Source: Iodobacter fluviatilis (GTDB lineage: Bacteria > Pseudomonadota > Gammaproteobacteria > Burkholderiales > Chitinibacteraceae). From it: a DNA stretch of 64,000 nt. The notes under the pieces are model-generated. The model searched no databases. It was not told where the DNA came from and saw only the letters and a list, made by a program, of their open reading frames with translations. Positions 24,939 through 33,944 of this stretch are shown here, in pieces. Where the stretch lies: the NCBI RefSeq assembly GCF_900451195.1, contig NZ_UGHR01000001.1, forward strand, positions 186,001 through 250,000, given 5' to 3'. Position 1 is the first letter of the stretch. Each line of letters starts with the position of its first letter. Both the position numbers and the translations under genes were made by a program.

Positions 24939-25475
24939 ATGCAAGCCTCCAACCATAACAGCGCTCACTCTAATCTTTTAGGCAAAATCATTTTTGGCAG
25001 CCGCTGGTTGCAGCTGCCTATCTACCTTGGTTTGATCATCGTACAGGGGGTTTACGCGTATAAATTTCTGGCCGCGCTCTATACGATGATGATGAATCTG
25101 ACCACGCTGACAGAAACCCAAATTATGCTCTCGGTACTGGGCCTGATTGATGTGGTGATGATTGCCAATTTACTCTTGATGGTGACCGTGGGCGGCTATG
25201 AAACATTTGTATCCCGCTTGCGCATCAGCACTCACCCTGATCAGCCGGAATGGCTGGACCATGTAAACGCCACGGTGCTGAAAGTTAAATTATCGATGGC
25301 GATTATCAGTATTTCGTCGATTCACCTGCTACAGACCTTTATCAATGCCGACAAAATGAACCCAGTCACCATGCAATGGCAGGTGATTATTCATTTGTCT
25401 TTCCTTGTTTCTGCAGCTGCTTTGGCGTACACCGATAAGCTCTTGCATTCGGTTGCTCCGCAACACCATAAGTAA
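24939..25475 (+). CDS. yqhA: UPF0114 / YqhA family membrane protein
   Basis: The 178-aa protein has four hydrophobic segments and the family's conserved start ([20 protein letters not shown]), [20 protein letters not shown] in the middle, and a following ETFVSRL. This family is widespread in proteobacteria; its function is not established. No partner gene is evident. Its terminator, just downstream, appears to have been split by a MITE-like element at 25519-25686. Confidence 0.88.
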   Translation: MQASNHNSAHSNLLGKIIFGSRWLQLPIYLGLIIVQGVYAYKFLAALYTMMMNLTTLTETQIMLSVLGLIDVVMIANLLLMVTVGGYETFVSRLRISTHPDQPEWLDHVNATVLKVKLSMAIISISSIHLLQTFINADKMNPVTMQWQVIIHLSFLVSAAALAYTDKLLHSVAPQHHK

Positions 25476-25507
25476 TCGAATAAGCGGAGCTTTATCCCGC
25501 TGAATTG

Positions 25508-25705
25508 AAAAAGCCTCCCTAGCAGCCTGTCGGACTTAATACTGTCCTACTGCAAAAACGCCGGATTTGGCCATATTTCGAGCTTTTTTTCGTTAAATAG
25601 CCCGCTATTCGCCTCAAAAAACCTCAAAATCTGTCTCAAACCGGACGTTTTCTCGCTACGGACGCTCAAGCCCGACAGGCTGCTAGTTTAAAAGGAGGTT
25701 TTTTT
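25508..25705 (+). terminator. yqhA terminator interrupted by an inserted element
   Basis: The left arm AAAAAGCCTCC (25508-25518) and right arm GGAGGTTTTTTT (from 25693) pair as a terminator, but a 160-bp element with its CTAG duplication separates them. Removing the element and one CTAG gives AAAAAGCCTCC-CTAG-TTTAAAA-GGAGGTTTTTTT, a normal terminator. Whether it still works with the large loop is unknown. Confidence 0.65.
25519..25686. mobile_element. MITE-like palindromic element flanked by CTAG
   Basis: The element runs from 25523 to 25682. Its ends CAGCCTGTCGGACTT and AAGCCCGACAGGCTG are inverted repeats with one mismatch. Inside, AAAACGCCGG and CCGGACGTTTT form a second inverted pair. 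CTAG flanks it on both sides (25519-25522 and 25683-25686), fitting a 4-bp target duplication, though CTAG is self-complementary and could be part of the ends. No ORF lies inside, so it must be moved in trans if it is mobile. Confidence 0.7.
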
Positions 25706-25760
25706 ATTTTAATGCTGTATTTCTTTGAGACTCGGTCACATCGGTAAATCAGCGGCAGAT

Positions 25761-28700
25761 TTAAGCTTCTTTTCTGTGCTGATACATTGTCAGCAGCAGT
25801 GTTTCGGCCATTTCCGCAAATCCCTCATCGGCCAGCAGGCTTTGCCCGCGCCAAGCCATTTCGTACCAGCTTTCTGATTCTTCGCCTGCAAAGCCGCGCA
25901 GGCTGTTGCCGTGCCAGCTTTCCCTTGCAGCTTTTTCGGCGGCGTCTTCCGAGCCCTCTTCGCTGCTCAATGCTTCGGCGTATTTGGCGCTGCTGCGGGT
26001 GGCAAAGGGCAGGCGTTCAGATAGGCCTTGCCAGTAATATTTCAGCCATTTTTCCAGCTCTGCCCCTGCGTTTTCTACCGTGCCAAAGCGCCAGTGGCCT
26101 TTCTGGCTGACGATACGGGTTTCTTGTTGCACGCCTTCAGGCGCGCCATGGCAGAGGGCGAGGTGTTTCAGCCAGCAGGCAATCAGCTCGATGGGCGAGC
26201 TGTGGTCTGTCCAGACCGCCACCTGCCCGTTGGGGCGCAGCTGGTGCAGCGCACCGCTGAGCTGCAAATCATCTGCAAATTTAAACAGAAAAGTATGTGG
26301 TGCCAGCGTTGCATCGCTGAGCAGTGGCTCGGCGGCGTTATAGAGCTTGCGCAACGTGGCCGATTGCTTGGCTGCGCTCATATCACCAAAACCACCGTGC
26401 GGCAGCAGGCCAGCGGCGCGGCCGGTGGCGATGGAATCACTGCTCCAGCCTTGCTCTAGGGATTGCCAGATCACTTGGTTTAGTTCGCTTTTGGCGGAAA
26501 AAGACAGGCTGAATGGCTCATTGCTTTCAAACTCCACTGCCTCGTCGGCAAGGCGGATGCCGATGCGGTTTCTGAGTAAATAGCGGGTAGGGTTGCGCCA
26601 AAAGGCCAGCAAATCGTTAAATGCGACGTTTTTAAATTCTGCATCGGGTAGCGGCAAGCTTTCTGCCAATACTGAGAGTGGCTGGCCTTGTGGCTGACCA
26701 ATGGCGGTGGCGGCGGCAAACCAGAGCGGGGAATAGGCGGGAAGGTTAATGGCCGCGTCTTTAAAATAGCGCGGGGTTTTGTTTTGAAAATAGCGCGGGC
26801 TAAAAGGCTGCAGCGGGTGTTCGGTAATCAGATGCTTAAGCAGGCGCTCGCGCTCGATACGTCGCCATTTTAGTGCCTCGTTGCCTAGCGCCGGTTGTGG
26901 CGGGGCGTCTTCCAGCACAAAGCTACGGCCCACGGCGTCGAGTAAATCAGATACCACCACCGATGGCGGAATCACGCCATTATCTTGAATGCCACGGCCT
27001 ACATAGCTCAGATACAGCACATCGCTGGCCGAAAGCAGCGTTTCAAGGAATAAATAGCGATCATCGGCACGGCGGGATCGGTCGCCATATTGCGGATTGT
27101 GCGCCATCAAATCAAAGCCCGGTGGGCGCGATTCGCGCGGGAAAGCGCCGTCATTAAAGCCCAGCAGGGCAATCACTCTGAAGGGCAGGCAGCGCATCGG
27201 CACCATGGCGCAAAACGTCACCGCGCCGGTTAAAAATCCACCACTTGGAATCTTGCCGGACAGTGCACCATTGAGCCAGCTGCGCGGCACGGATAAATCC
27301 ACCGGTGCATCGTAGTTGGCGGCACGGCTTTGCTCGGAAAATTCAATAATCTGCTCGCGTAAATCGGCCAAAATGAGCGCTTCATCATCATCTGGCGCAA
27401 ACAGCGCCTCTATCATGGCGATCAATTTGTTATGCCAGACTTCGGGGGTGTGCTCTCCGGATAAGGCTGCGGCTTGCTCAAACAGCGTTTCGGCAAAAGC
27501 CGCCAGCCCAGCAGCCAGCTGCGCCTGATTGCCTGCCACACCAGAGCTGGGCAATGTGCCGGCAAACAGCGGTGCGGCAGCGCCCGCCACCCCAGCGGGC
27601 AGGGCAATGCTGAGCAGCAATCTATCCAGCCCAAAGCGCCAGGTGTGCTCAAAGGTATTGGGTAAACCTAGCTCGGCCTTATGCTCGCCGTCTCTTCCCC
27701 AATGAATGCCCAATTCGCTGATCCAGCGGTGGATGGTGGGTAGCTCGGCAGCAGGGATTTCAAAGCGGCGGGCTATGGCGGGGATATCCAGCAGCGCCAT
27801 CATCCAATCGCTGGCAAAGCGGCATTGCGGTAGGGTGAGCAGCTCCAGCAGGGCTTGCGCCAAGGGCGCTGCGTCTTTCAGGCTGCGGTCGGCAATGGCA
27901 AAGGGCACATGCGGCGCGCTCAATGCACTGCCCTTTTCTAAATTGCGACCGAATACGGCCTCAATATAGGGAATGTAATGTTCGATATCGGGCATCAGCA
28001 CCACAATATCGGCCGGGGTAAGTGTGGCATCGGCCTCGAATAGCGCCAAGAGCTGATCGTGCAGCACTTCAATTTCGCGCATGGCCGAATGGCAGATATG
28101 CACTTGCAGGGATTTATCCTCTGCGGATACGCGCAGCGCGGTTTCCGGGCTGCGGGCCACCAGCTCCAGTACATCGCTTTTCAGCGTTTGCAACATCGTG
28201 TCGTGATTGCCAGGGAAAGGTGTGAAGTATTCAACGATTTCCGGTTCGGCAATCAGCTGATTAAAAAACTCCCGCCCCTGCTTGCCCCACACGGCCAAGA
28301 GCGGGTTGCCCACTTCTAGATACAGGTCTTCAGGATCAAAACCATCAGAGAGCCGCGCGATTTCCGCCGCATCCCGAATCTCGCCCCAAGGCTCGCCACA
28401 AGGATTGAGCGCATGGATAAACACCTCGCAGCGTTTCGATAGCGCGCGCAAAATCTCCATATACACCGGTGGCAGGCTGGAGATGCCAAATAGCGAAACA
28501 CGGCTGGGCAAATCCAGCGGTCGCGGGTCGAGCAGCCGCTGGTGAGTGGCCGCCAGCAAAGCGCCACGATGCCCGCCATCAATGCGGATATCCAGCTCAT
28601 CTTTAGATAAATAGCGCCACAGCGCCGCCTGCCAAGCTTCATCATCCCCCAGCCCTAGGCTCTGGTTTTTTTCCCAAGCCAGCAGCCAATCGGCGCGGTA

Positions 28701-29111
28701 AACCAGATACTGATCGAACACATCGGCAATGCGTGTGGCTAATTCAAAACGCCGAAAATCCCCGCCTTCACGCAGATAATTGAGTAATACCGGCGCATTG
28801 GGCTGGGAATCCAGCCAGGCCAGCACCCGCCAACCCATAATCTCCCGCGAAAACGGCGATTTTTTCGGCAGATTGCCGCCCAACGTGCGCTGCATTAAAT
28901 CCCAGAAAAAAGACGCCAGCAGCGGATAGCCCATCTGCGCCGTCATCCCTTGCTTTTCTGCCAAACGAAAATTCAACCACCGCCCCATCCCCTTAGACTG
29001 CACCACAATCTTTTCCTGCTCAAAGGGGGAAGCTAAGGGCGAGGTCTCTAACTGATGCGCCAGCGCCGCCAGCAGAACATCGATACGGTTGGATTGGAAT
29101 AGATGCAGCAC
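25761..29111 (-). CDS. recC: Exodeoxyribonuclease V gamma subunit RecC
   Basis: The 1116-aa protein matches RecC throughout. It begins LHLFQSNRIDVLLAALAHQL, followed by QSKGMGRWLNFRLAEKQG and PLLASFFWDLM. It has an inactive helicase-like core (LHALNPCGEPWGEI region, VVLMPDIEHYIPYIEAVFG) and a C-terminal inactive nuclease-like part (ARESWHGNSLRGFAGEESES). RecC recognises Chi and splits the duplex in the RecBCD enzyme used for double-strand break repair and foreign DNA degradation. The start is GTG and fits the E. coli N-terminus. recB and recD are not adjacent: the next genes on both sides are unrelated plus-strand genes. Confidence 0.93.
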   Translation of the reverse strand: MLHLFQSNRIDVLLAALAHQLETSPLASPFEQEKIVVQSKGMGRWLNFRLAEKQGMTAQMGYPLLASFFWDLMQRTLGGNLPKKSPFSREIMGWRVLAWLDSQPNAPVLLNYLREGGDFRRFELATRIADVFDQYLVYRADWLLAWEKNQSLGLGDDEAWQAALWRYLSKDELDIRIDGGHRGALLAATHQRLLDPRPLDLPSRVSLFGISSLPPVYMEILRALSKRCEVFIHALNPCGEPWGEIRDAAEIARLSDGFDPEDLYLEVGNPLLAVWGKQGREFFNQLIAEPEIVEYFTPFPGNHDTMLQTLKSDVLELVARSPETALRVSAEDKSLQVHICHSAMREIEVLHDQLLALFEADATLTPADIVVLMPDIEHYIPYIEAVFGRNLEKGSALSAPHVPFAIADRSLKDAAPLAQALLELLTLPQCRFASDWMMALLDIPAIARRFEIPAAELPTIHRWISELGIHWGRDGEHKAELGLPNTFEHTWRFGLDRLLLSIALPAGVAGAAAPLFAGTLPSSGVAGNQAQLAAGLAAFAETLFEQAAALSGEHTPEVWHNKLIAMIEALFAPDDDEALILADLREQIIEFSEQSRAANYDAPVDLSVPRSWLNGALSGKIPSGGFLTGAVTFCAMVPMRCLPFRVIALLGFNDGAFPRESRPPGFDLMAHNPQYGDRSRRADDRYLFLETLLSASDVLYLSYVGRGIQDNGVIPPSVVVSDLLDAVGRSFVLEDAPPQPALGNEALKWRRIERERLLKHLITEHPLQPFSPRYFQNKTPRYFKDAAINLPAYSPLWFAAATAIGQPQGQPLSVLAESLPLPDAEFKNVAFNDLLAFWRNPTRYLLRNRIGIRLADEAVEFESNEPFSLSFSAKSELNQVIWQSLEQGWSSDSIATGRAAGLLPHGGFGDMSAAKQSATLRKLYNAAEPLLSDATLAPHTFLFKFADDLQLSGALHQLRPNGQVAVWTDHSSPIELIACWLKHLALCHGAPEGVQQETRIVSQKGHWRFGTVENAGAELEKWLKYYWQGLSERLPFATRSSAKYAEALSSEEGSEDAAEKAARESWHGNSLRGFAGEESESWYEMAWRGQSLLADEGFAEMAETLLLTMYQHRKEA

Positions 29112-29273
29112 GGGAAAGTCTTATTCAATGGGCTTAGGGCAGAGGGTAGCGGAAAGTGGGGGGGAATGCAGCAGGTGCTGGTTTGTGACTAGGGCAATTT
29201 CTTTGAAAACCTCATATGATTGAGTCACATGTTAACTATGTTTTTCGACTAAAAAAGCCTCAAGGAATGTTGA

Positions 29274-29879
29274 ATGTATTCTCTTACCCATATAAATAAA
29301 CATTATTTGTTCATTTCATTATTTTTAATTTCAGCCAGCTTGTGTGCAAGTAGTGCCGATCAGGCTGAAATGGTTTGTTTAAAGCCCAGCCAGATAAGTG
29401 TTAATAGCGTGAATTTACTGGATAAAAGTGATGTTGTTTTTAAAAAAATAGGGCAACCTGAGCAAACCAAACGTTATAAATATCACTCATATGGTAATTC
29501 TGGTTCTTATTTTCTTAAAGATTTAATCTATCCGGGCTTAATCATTACGATTGCAGATGAACAAAAAAGAGAAAAGCAAATAGAGCGGATTAGCTTATCA
29601 AATTCAAAATATAAGCTGGGAACTCAGTTTTATATCGGGCAGAAAAAGTCAGAAATAATGGCTTTGCTGGGCATAAAATCAGAGAAAGAAGTGATGAGTC
29701 TGGCTGAAAGAGACATATCACTCAGGGGCAAAAAGATAAAGCTATCCGCAGCAAGTAAAAAGAATTGGTCATTAAACCAGTGCGGGGATGATGTTGGCAC
29801 AACTAATATTGAGTTTTATTTTGATGCCGATCACAAACTAGCGCAGGTCAAAATATATTTTGATGATAGTTTTATTTAA
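29274..29879 (+). CDS. Secreted hypothetical protein, 201 aa
   Basis: I do not recognise the family. A signal peptide (residues about 10-27, LFISLFLISASLCAS) precedes a mature part rich in Lys and Ser. A ferredoxin-like alternation (LDKSDVVFKKIGQPEQTKRY and YIGQKKSEIMALLGI) resembles the beta-hairpin and helix units of small outer-membrane-associated lipoprotein-like domains, but the match is loose. Two Cys remain after the signal (VCLKP and NQCGDD). AAGGAA precedes the ATG. It is markedly richer in AT than recC and the following gene, which may point to separate origin. Confidence 0.65.
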   Translation: MYSLTHINKHYLFISLFLISASLCASSADQAEMVCLKPSQISVNSVNLLDKSDVVFKKIGQPEQTKRYKYHSYGNSGSYFLKDLIYPGLIITIADEQKREKQIERISLSNSKYKLGTQFYIGQKKSEIMALLGIKSEKEVMSLAERDISLRGKKIKLSAASKKNWSLNQCGDDVGTTNIEFYFDADHKLAQVKIYFDDSFI

Positions 29880-29940
29880 ACGCGTTTAAATTGATAGCGT
29901 GTCGCATCTTTATAAGGTTTTTCCTTCTAAACTAAACCCC

Positions 29941-30936
29941 ATGCCTAAACCCAAACTCCCCCCACTCACTGACGCCATCCGTGCAGATCTGTTTACCCAT
30001 CTGGCAACGATGGAGAAAGCAGGCCTGCCGGTGGCGCAGGCTTTTTTGTCCTTGCGGCTGGCGAAAGCAGCCCAGCCCAGGGTGGAAGAGGCGCGCAAAT
30101 GGCTGGGGCGGGGCAAGGATGTGGCGGCGGCAGGCAGGATGGCTGCTTTGTTTAGCGATCTGGAAGCAGATTTGCTGCATGCGGCGATTAGCGCGGGCAG
30201 CCCAGCACATACTTACTTTCGCTTGGCTGAGCGCTATACGCTGAAGGCCAGATTAAGCCGCCAGATGCGCTCCAAAATGATGTTGCCCATCGTGGTGTTT
30301 GTGCTGGCTTTATCAGTACAACCTTTGCCCGATTTGGTTTTGGGCGCGCTGAGCCCTGCTGCTTATTTGTGGCGCTGCCTGCGGCCCTTGCTGTTTTTTA
30401 TCAGCCTCTATGGTTTGTTCAGAGGGGTTTCGGATTGGTTGGAAGTATCGGGGCCATCGCGCTTAAGGCTGCAAATTGAAACGCTGTTGATCAAGATGCC
30501 GCTGTTTGGTGCCATGCATGTGCGGCGCAATGCGCGGGATTTTTTTGAAAGCTTGGCGCTGATGCTGGAAGCAGGCCTGCCTATGTTTGATGCCCTGCCT
30601 AAGGCGAACCGGGCGATTCATAATCGGCTGATCCGCAGTGAATACAGCCGTATTCTGCCCAAAATGCAACGTGGGGATAGCCTAGCTAAAGCACTAGATC
30701 ACCAGCTTTTTTTAGGGGATACCCGGGTGATCGGTTTTGTGCAAACGGGGGAGGCCAGCGGCACTTTGCCTGAAATGTTGCTGCGGCACGTAAACATGGA
30801 AAGTGCAACGATTGCCGATTTTCAAAGCAAAGTCGCCGAGTGGTTCCCAAGAATTATGTATGGCCTGCTGATGCTGTGGATGGCTTATGGCATGGTGATT
30901 GGAAGTGGTGCGCCGCAGATACCTGCTGATTTGTAA
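29941..30936 (+). CDS. Orphan GspF/PilC-like inner-membrane protein
   Basis: The 331-aa protein carries two T2SSF-type domains. The first (about 10-130) has THLATMEKAGLPVAQAFLSL and ends in a membrane segment. The second (about 195-315) has ARDFFESLALMLEAGLPMFD, GDSLAKAL, and VGFVQTGEASGTLPEML. Two or three hydrophobic segments lie between and at the end. GspF and PilC are platform proteins of type II secretion and type IV pili. No ATPase, pilin or secretin gene is near. I chose ATG at 29941; a GTG at 29899 is possible. It may be a diverged pilus platform or part of a scattered system. Confidence 0.75.
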   Translation: MPKPKLPPLTDAIRADLFTHLATMEKAGLPVAQAFLSLRLAKAAQPRVEEARKWLGRGKDVAAAGRMAALFSDLEADLLHAAISAGSPAHTYFRLAERYTLKARLSRQMRSKMMLPIVVFVLALSVQPLPDLVLGALSPAAYLWRCLRPLLFFISLYGLFRGVSDWLEVSGPSRLRLQIETLLIKMPLFGAMHVRRNARDFFESLALMLEAGLPMFDALPKANRAIHNRLIRSEYSRILPKMQRGDSLAKALDHQLFLGDTRVIGFVQTGEASGTLPEMLLRHVNMESATIADFQSKVAEWFPRIMYGLLMLWMAYGMVIGSGAPQIPADL

Positions 30937-30997
30937 GGGAAAAATGTTGGTAGTGAAGTAGAAAAATATATTTTTAGTGCTGAATAGAAAGTTTTTG

Positions 30998-31027
30998 TTG
31001 ACTAGATTGTAAGTAAATGAGTATGAT
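30998..31027 (+). promoter_or_regulatory. tRNA-Ser promoter
   Basis: TTGACT (30998-31003), an 18-bp spacer and TATGAT (31022-31027) lie 13 bp before the tRNA. Confidence 0.75.
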
Positions 31028-31040
31028 CCGCAGTCTTGAT

Positions 31041-31133
31041 GGAGAGTTGGCCGAGTGGTCGAAGGCACTCCCCTGCTAAGGGAGCATACGGGCAAAACCT
31101 GTATCGAGGGTTCGAATCCCTTGCTCTCCGCCA
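31041..31133 (+). tRNA. tRNA-Ser(GCT)
   Basis: The acceptor GGAGAGT pairs with GCTCTCC, with G as discriminator and an encoded CCA. The anticodon loop CTGCTAA gives anticodon GCT (31075-31077), reading AGC/AGU. A long variable arm (ACGGGCAAAACCTGT) and the TPsiC loop GGTTCGAATCC complete a class II serine tRNA of 93 nt. Confidence 0.97.
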
Positions 31134-31217
31134 AGTGTTTCATACTTGGCAGAGTCGAGTAGTAACAATGGGAATGGAGTGTATTTAAATACGCTTCAAA
31201 TGCCCCAAGAAAAACAG

Positions 31218-31242
31218 CCCTTGTTGATCAAGGGTTTTTTTT
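31218..31242 (+). terminator. Terminator after tRNA-Ser
   Basis: CCCTTG and CAAGGG with a 5-nt loop are followed by eight T. It is about 85 bp after the tRNA end. Confidence 0.8.
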
Positions 31243-31429
31243 CGTCTTAAGGATGGCATTGGCCGTCGTTGTCCGCTTTATCCTTCAGTATTTTTCTCCC
31301 CGTAACGCTGAGTCCTCAGTGCATTAAAATTTGGGTTTTACCGGGTAACATCAGATCCATATCAATAAGCAAGCAGATCTGTCTGCTTTTCCCTCTTCCT
31401 TAAATCTAAAATTAGATATTGGGGGATTT

Positions 31430-33223
31430 ATGACGACATCTTTTGATTTCAATCGTGCACCGTTTAACAGCCTGAATACTGCAGAGCGGGATCGTGTTGC
31501 TGCAGCGCTGGATGTGGCTTATTACGCGGCCGGATCGGTGATTCAGCAGCAGGGTGATGTGGTGGATGCCTTGCTGGTGGTGATGAAAGGGCTGGTCAGG
31601 GAGGCGGGCGAGGCTAGCTTTTATGGCTGCTTTGATGTGCTCGATAGCAAGTCGCTGCTTAGTGGCAAGGCCTGCTGCACTTTGCATGCGCAAGAAGACA
31701 CGTTGCTTTGGCATATCCGGCGCGATGTGGCGATGAAAATCAGCGATGCCAACAGCCAGTTTGCAGCGTTTTTTTATGCCGATGTGGCGCGTAAACTGGC
31801 CGCGCTCAGCCAGCCCGTGCAAGAGCTGCAGCCTAGGGTGGGTGATGCGGTCTTGCACACGCCTTGCTGGCTGGCAGAAACTGCCACGGTGATGGATGCG
31901 GCGCGGCTGATGAAACGCGCGCACAGCCGGGCGGTGTTGGTGAAAGAGGGCTCAGGGGTAGGAATCTTTACCCAAAGCGATTTACGTAATGTGGTGGTGG
32001 ATGGGCTGGATGCCAATCATGAAGCCATTTACCGTCACCTTAAGCGCCCGCTGATTTGTGTAAAAGCAGAGGACGATCTGCATCACGCCATGCTCTTGAT
32101 GATGCGCCATTCGGTGCAGAGGCTGGTGGTGCTGGAGGGCGACGAGGTTTGCGGCGTTCTGGAGCAGATCGAGCTGATGTCGGCTTTCTTTAATAACTCG
32201 CATAACCCACGCGGCATTACCGCGCAGATTGGCCGTGCTCATCATCCTGATGCGCTTTTAGCGGCGGTGAAAAGTACGCAGCAATTAATACGCACACTGC
32301 ACGGCAATGGCATGAAAATCACCCTGCTGGCCGAGCTGGTTGGGGAAATTCGCCAGCGTTTATTCAGCCGCTTGTTTACCCTGCTGGCCCCGCCAGAGAT
32401 GCTGCCGCATGTGTGCCTGCTGGTTTTAGGCTCGGAAGGGCGGGGAGAGCAGATTTTAAATACCGATCAGGATAATGCGCTGATTATTGAAGACGATTAT
32501 CAGCATCCAGATCTGGAGCGTGTTTGCAGTGAATTTAATCAGCAGCTGATTGCCTTTGGTTATCCGCCTTGTCCCGGCAGGGTGATGGTTTCTAATCCTT
32601 TATGGCGGCAAAGTGTGTCGGGCTATAAGCGGCAGATTAATGCATGGACCAGCAGCGCCAGCAGTGAAAATGTGATGCATATGGCGATCTGGCTGGATGC
32701 ACGGCCTGTTTGCGGGCAGGTGGCTTTGTTTGAGGGCTTGCGTCAGTATTTGCAACAGGATTTAGGCGATAACGCAGCGTTTTTATCGCGTTTTGCTTTT
32801 CCGGTGGAACAATTCTCCCCGCCGATTAATCTGTTTTCTAGGTTGATTGCCACGGCTGGGCCGGATAAGGATGCGCTGGATATTAAAAAAGGCGGCATTT
32901 TCCCTGTGGTGCATGGTTTACGTAGCCTTGCGCTGCAATATGGGGTGGAAGAGAGTAATAGCTACCAGCGCATTCAGCGTTTAAGCGATATAGGTCATTT
33001 AAACGAGCGCTTTGGCCATGATTTAGCCGAATCTCTGGCGTTTTTGCAGGGCTTGCAACTCAAAGCAGGGTTGATGAATCAGGCCATGGATAAACCGGTT
33101 GATCATCTGATCGATCCTGCGGCTTTAACCACGCTGGAGCGCGAGTTATTAAAAGATACACTCTCAGTGGTGAAGCAATTTCGCCAGCTGATCAGCCATC
33201 ATTTCAAGCTGGGCATGTTATGA
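31430..33223 (+). CDS. cNMP-binding / CBS / DUF294 nucleotidyltransferase-like signalling protein
   Basis: The 597-aa protein has four domains in order: a cyclic-nucleotide-binding-like domain (1-130), a CBS pair (about 140-260, with THSRAVLVKEGSGVGIFTQS-type words), a GlnD-like nucleotidyltransferase domain (about 300-440, LGSEGRGEQILNTDQDNAL with the GS and DxD motifs), and a DUF294 C-terminal domain. No membrane part is seen. Related proteins are thought to modify a partner in response to nucleotides, but no substrate is known. GGGGG precedes the ATG. The gene overlaps a 33-codon ORF by ATGA, which itself overlaps the exonuclease gene. Confidence 0.88.
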   Translation: MTTSFDFNRAPFNSLNTAERDRVAAALDVAYYAAGSVIQQQGDVVDALLVVMKGLVREAGEASFYGCFDVLDSKSLLSGKACCTLHAQEDTLLWHIRRDVAMKISDANSQFAAFFYADVARKLAALSQPVQELQPRVGDAVLHTPCWLAETATVMDAARLMKRAHSRAVLVKEGSGVGIFTQSDLRNVVVDGLDANHEAIYRHLKRPLICVKAEDDLHHAMLLMMRHSVQRLVVLEGDEVCGVLEQIELMSAFFNNSHNPRGITAQIGRAHHPDALLAAVKSTQQLIRTLHGNGMKITLLAELVGEIRQRLFSRLFTLLAPPEMLPHVCLLVLGSEGRGEQILNTDQDNALIIEDDYQHPDLERVCSEFNQQLIAFGYPPCPGRVMVSNPLWRQSVSGYKRQINAWTSSASSENVMHMAIWLDARPVCGQVALFEGLRQYLQQDLGDNAAFLSRFAFPVEQFSPPINLFSRLIATAGPDKDALDIKKGGIFPVVHGLRSLALQYGVEESNSYQRIQRLSDIGHLNERFGHDLAESLAFLQGLQLKAGLMNQAMDKPVDHLIDPAALTTLERELLKDTLSVVKQFRQLISHHFKLGML

Positions 33224-33321
33224 GTGGCGTCACCTCAGGGCCTGAGCGATTAAAAGGCACGCTGTCGGTGGTGAATAAATATGCTCAGTGGTTCAGCCAT
33301 TATTTCAAGCAGGGGATGTGA
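33220..33321 (+). CDS. 33-codon coupled ORF made by duplication of the operon junction
   Basis: The ORF reads MSGVTSGPERLKGTLSVVNK and onward to FKQGM. Its middle and end repeat the last 25 codons of the preceding gene: LLKDTLSVVK...SHHFKLGML against RLKGTLSVVN...SHYFKQGM. Both copies end in ATGTTATGAGTGGC/ATGTGATGAGTGGC. It begins on the stop of the upstream gene (ATGA) and its stop overlaps the next start (TGATG), so it can pass ribosomes along. Whether the peptide has a function is unknown. Confidence 0.5.
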   Translation: MSGVTSGPERLKGTLSVVNKYAQWFSHYFKQGM

Positions 33322-33944
33322 TGAGTGGCCTGATGGATTATTGGCAGCGCTGGCGTAGATCGCGCAGCCTAGCGCTGGCCAATCCGGCGTTTGCCTTTTT
33401 GTGGGATGAGGCCCCGGCTGATGAGTACGTGAGCCTTGATTGCGAAATGAGCTGCCTTGACCCAAGGCAGGCAGAGATTTTAAGCATCGCCGCCATCCGG
33501 ATAAAAGGCTCGCGGATTATCGTTTCAGAGCATCTGAAATTATTGGTGAAGCCCGCAGGGCAGATCGATCCGGCGAGTATTGCTGTGCATGGATTGCGGC
33601 ATCAGGATGTGCAAGAAGGGCTACCAATAGAGCAGGCTCTGGTGGCCTTGCTGCACTTTGTCGGGCCCCGGCCCTTGGTGGGTTATTACTTGGAGTTCGA
33701 TCTAACAGTGTTGGGCCGCCTGCTTAAACCCATGCTGGGCGTCGCTTTACCCAATGCCAGTATCGAGGTGTCCGGCTTGTTTTACGACCAAATGGTAACG
33801 GCGCATCGCCCCGATGTAGATCTAAGCCTGAGCCATATTCTGCAAACACTGAATCTGCCCGATTTGCCCCGCCATGATCCGCTGAACGATGCGCTGCTGG
33901 CGGCGATGGTGTTTTTAAAATTGCATCGCCAGCCCGCTGTTTAA
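33321..33944 (+). CDS. DnaQ-like 3'-5' exonuclease
   Basis: The 207-aa protein has the DEDD-type exonuclease motifs: Exo I SLDCEMSCLD (D and E), Exo II GYYLEFDLTVLGRLL, and Exo III RHDPLNDALLAAMVF with the His and Asp of the DEDDh class. It resembles the polymerase III epsilon domain but stands alone. The ATG at 33321 overlaps the stop of the 33-codon ORF, which favours this start over an in-frame GTG upstream. It pairs with the cNMP/CBS/DUF294 gene, an association I recall in other proteobacteria. Its stop overlaps the stop of the convergent methyltransferase gene (TTAA). Confidence 0.87.
   Translation: MSGLMDYWQRWRRSRSLALANPAFAFLWDEAPADEYVSLDCEMSCLDPRQAEILSIAAIRIKGSRIIVSEHLKLLVKPAGQIDPASIAVHGLRHQDVQEGLPIEQALVALLHFVGPRPLVGYYLEFDLTVLGRLLKPMLGVALPNASIEVSGLFYDQMVTAHRPDVDLSLSHILQTLNLPDLPRHDPLNDALLAAMVFLKLHRQPAV

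Noticed and set aside
25761..29111. Defence island around recC
   Set aside because: The neighbours are a conserved membrane protein, an unknown secreted protein and a pilus-platform homologue; no nuclease, methylase or toxin pair is present.
30712..31143. Minus-strand ORF with LAESKGFEPSIQVLP-like reading
   Set aside because: It runs antisense through tRNA-Ser and the GspF-like gene. Such readings are a well-known artefact of translating serine tRNA genes backwards.
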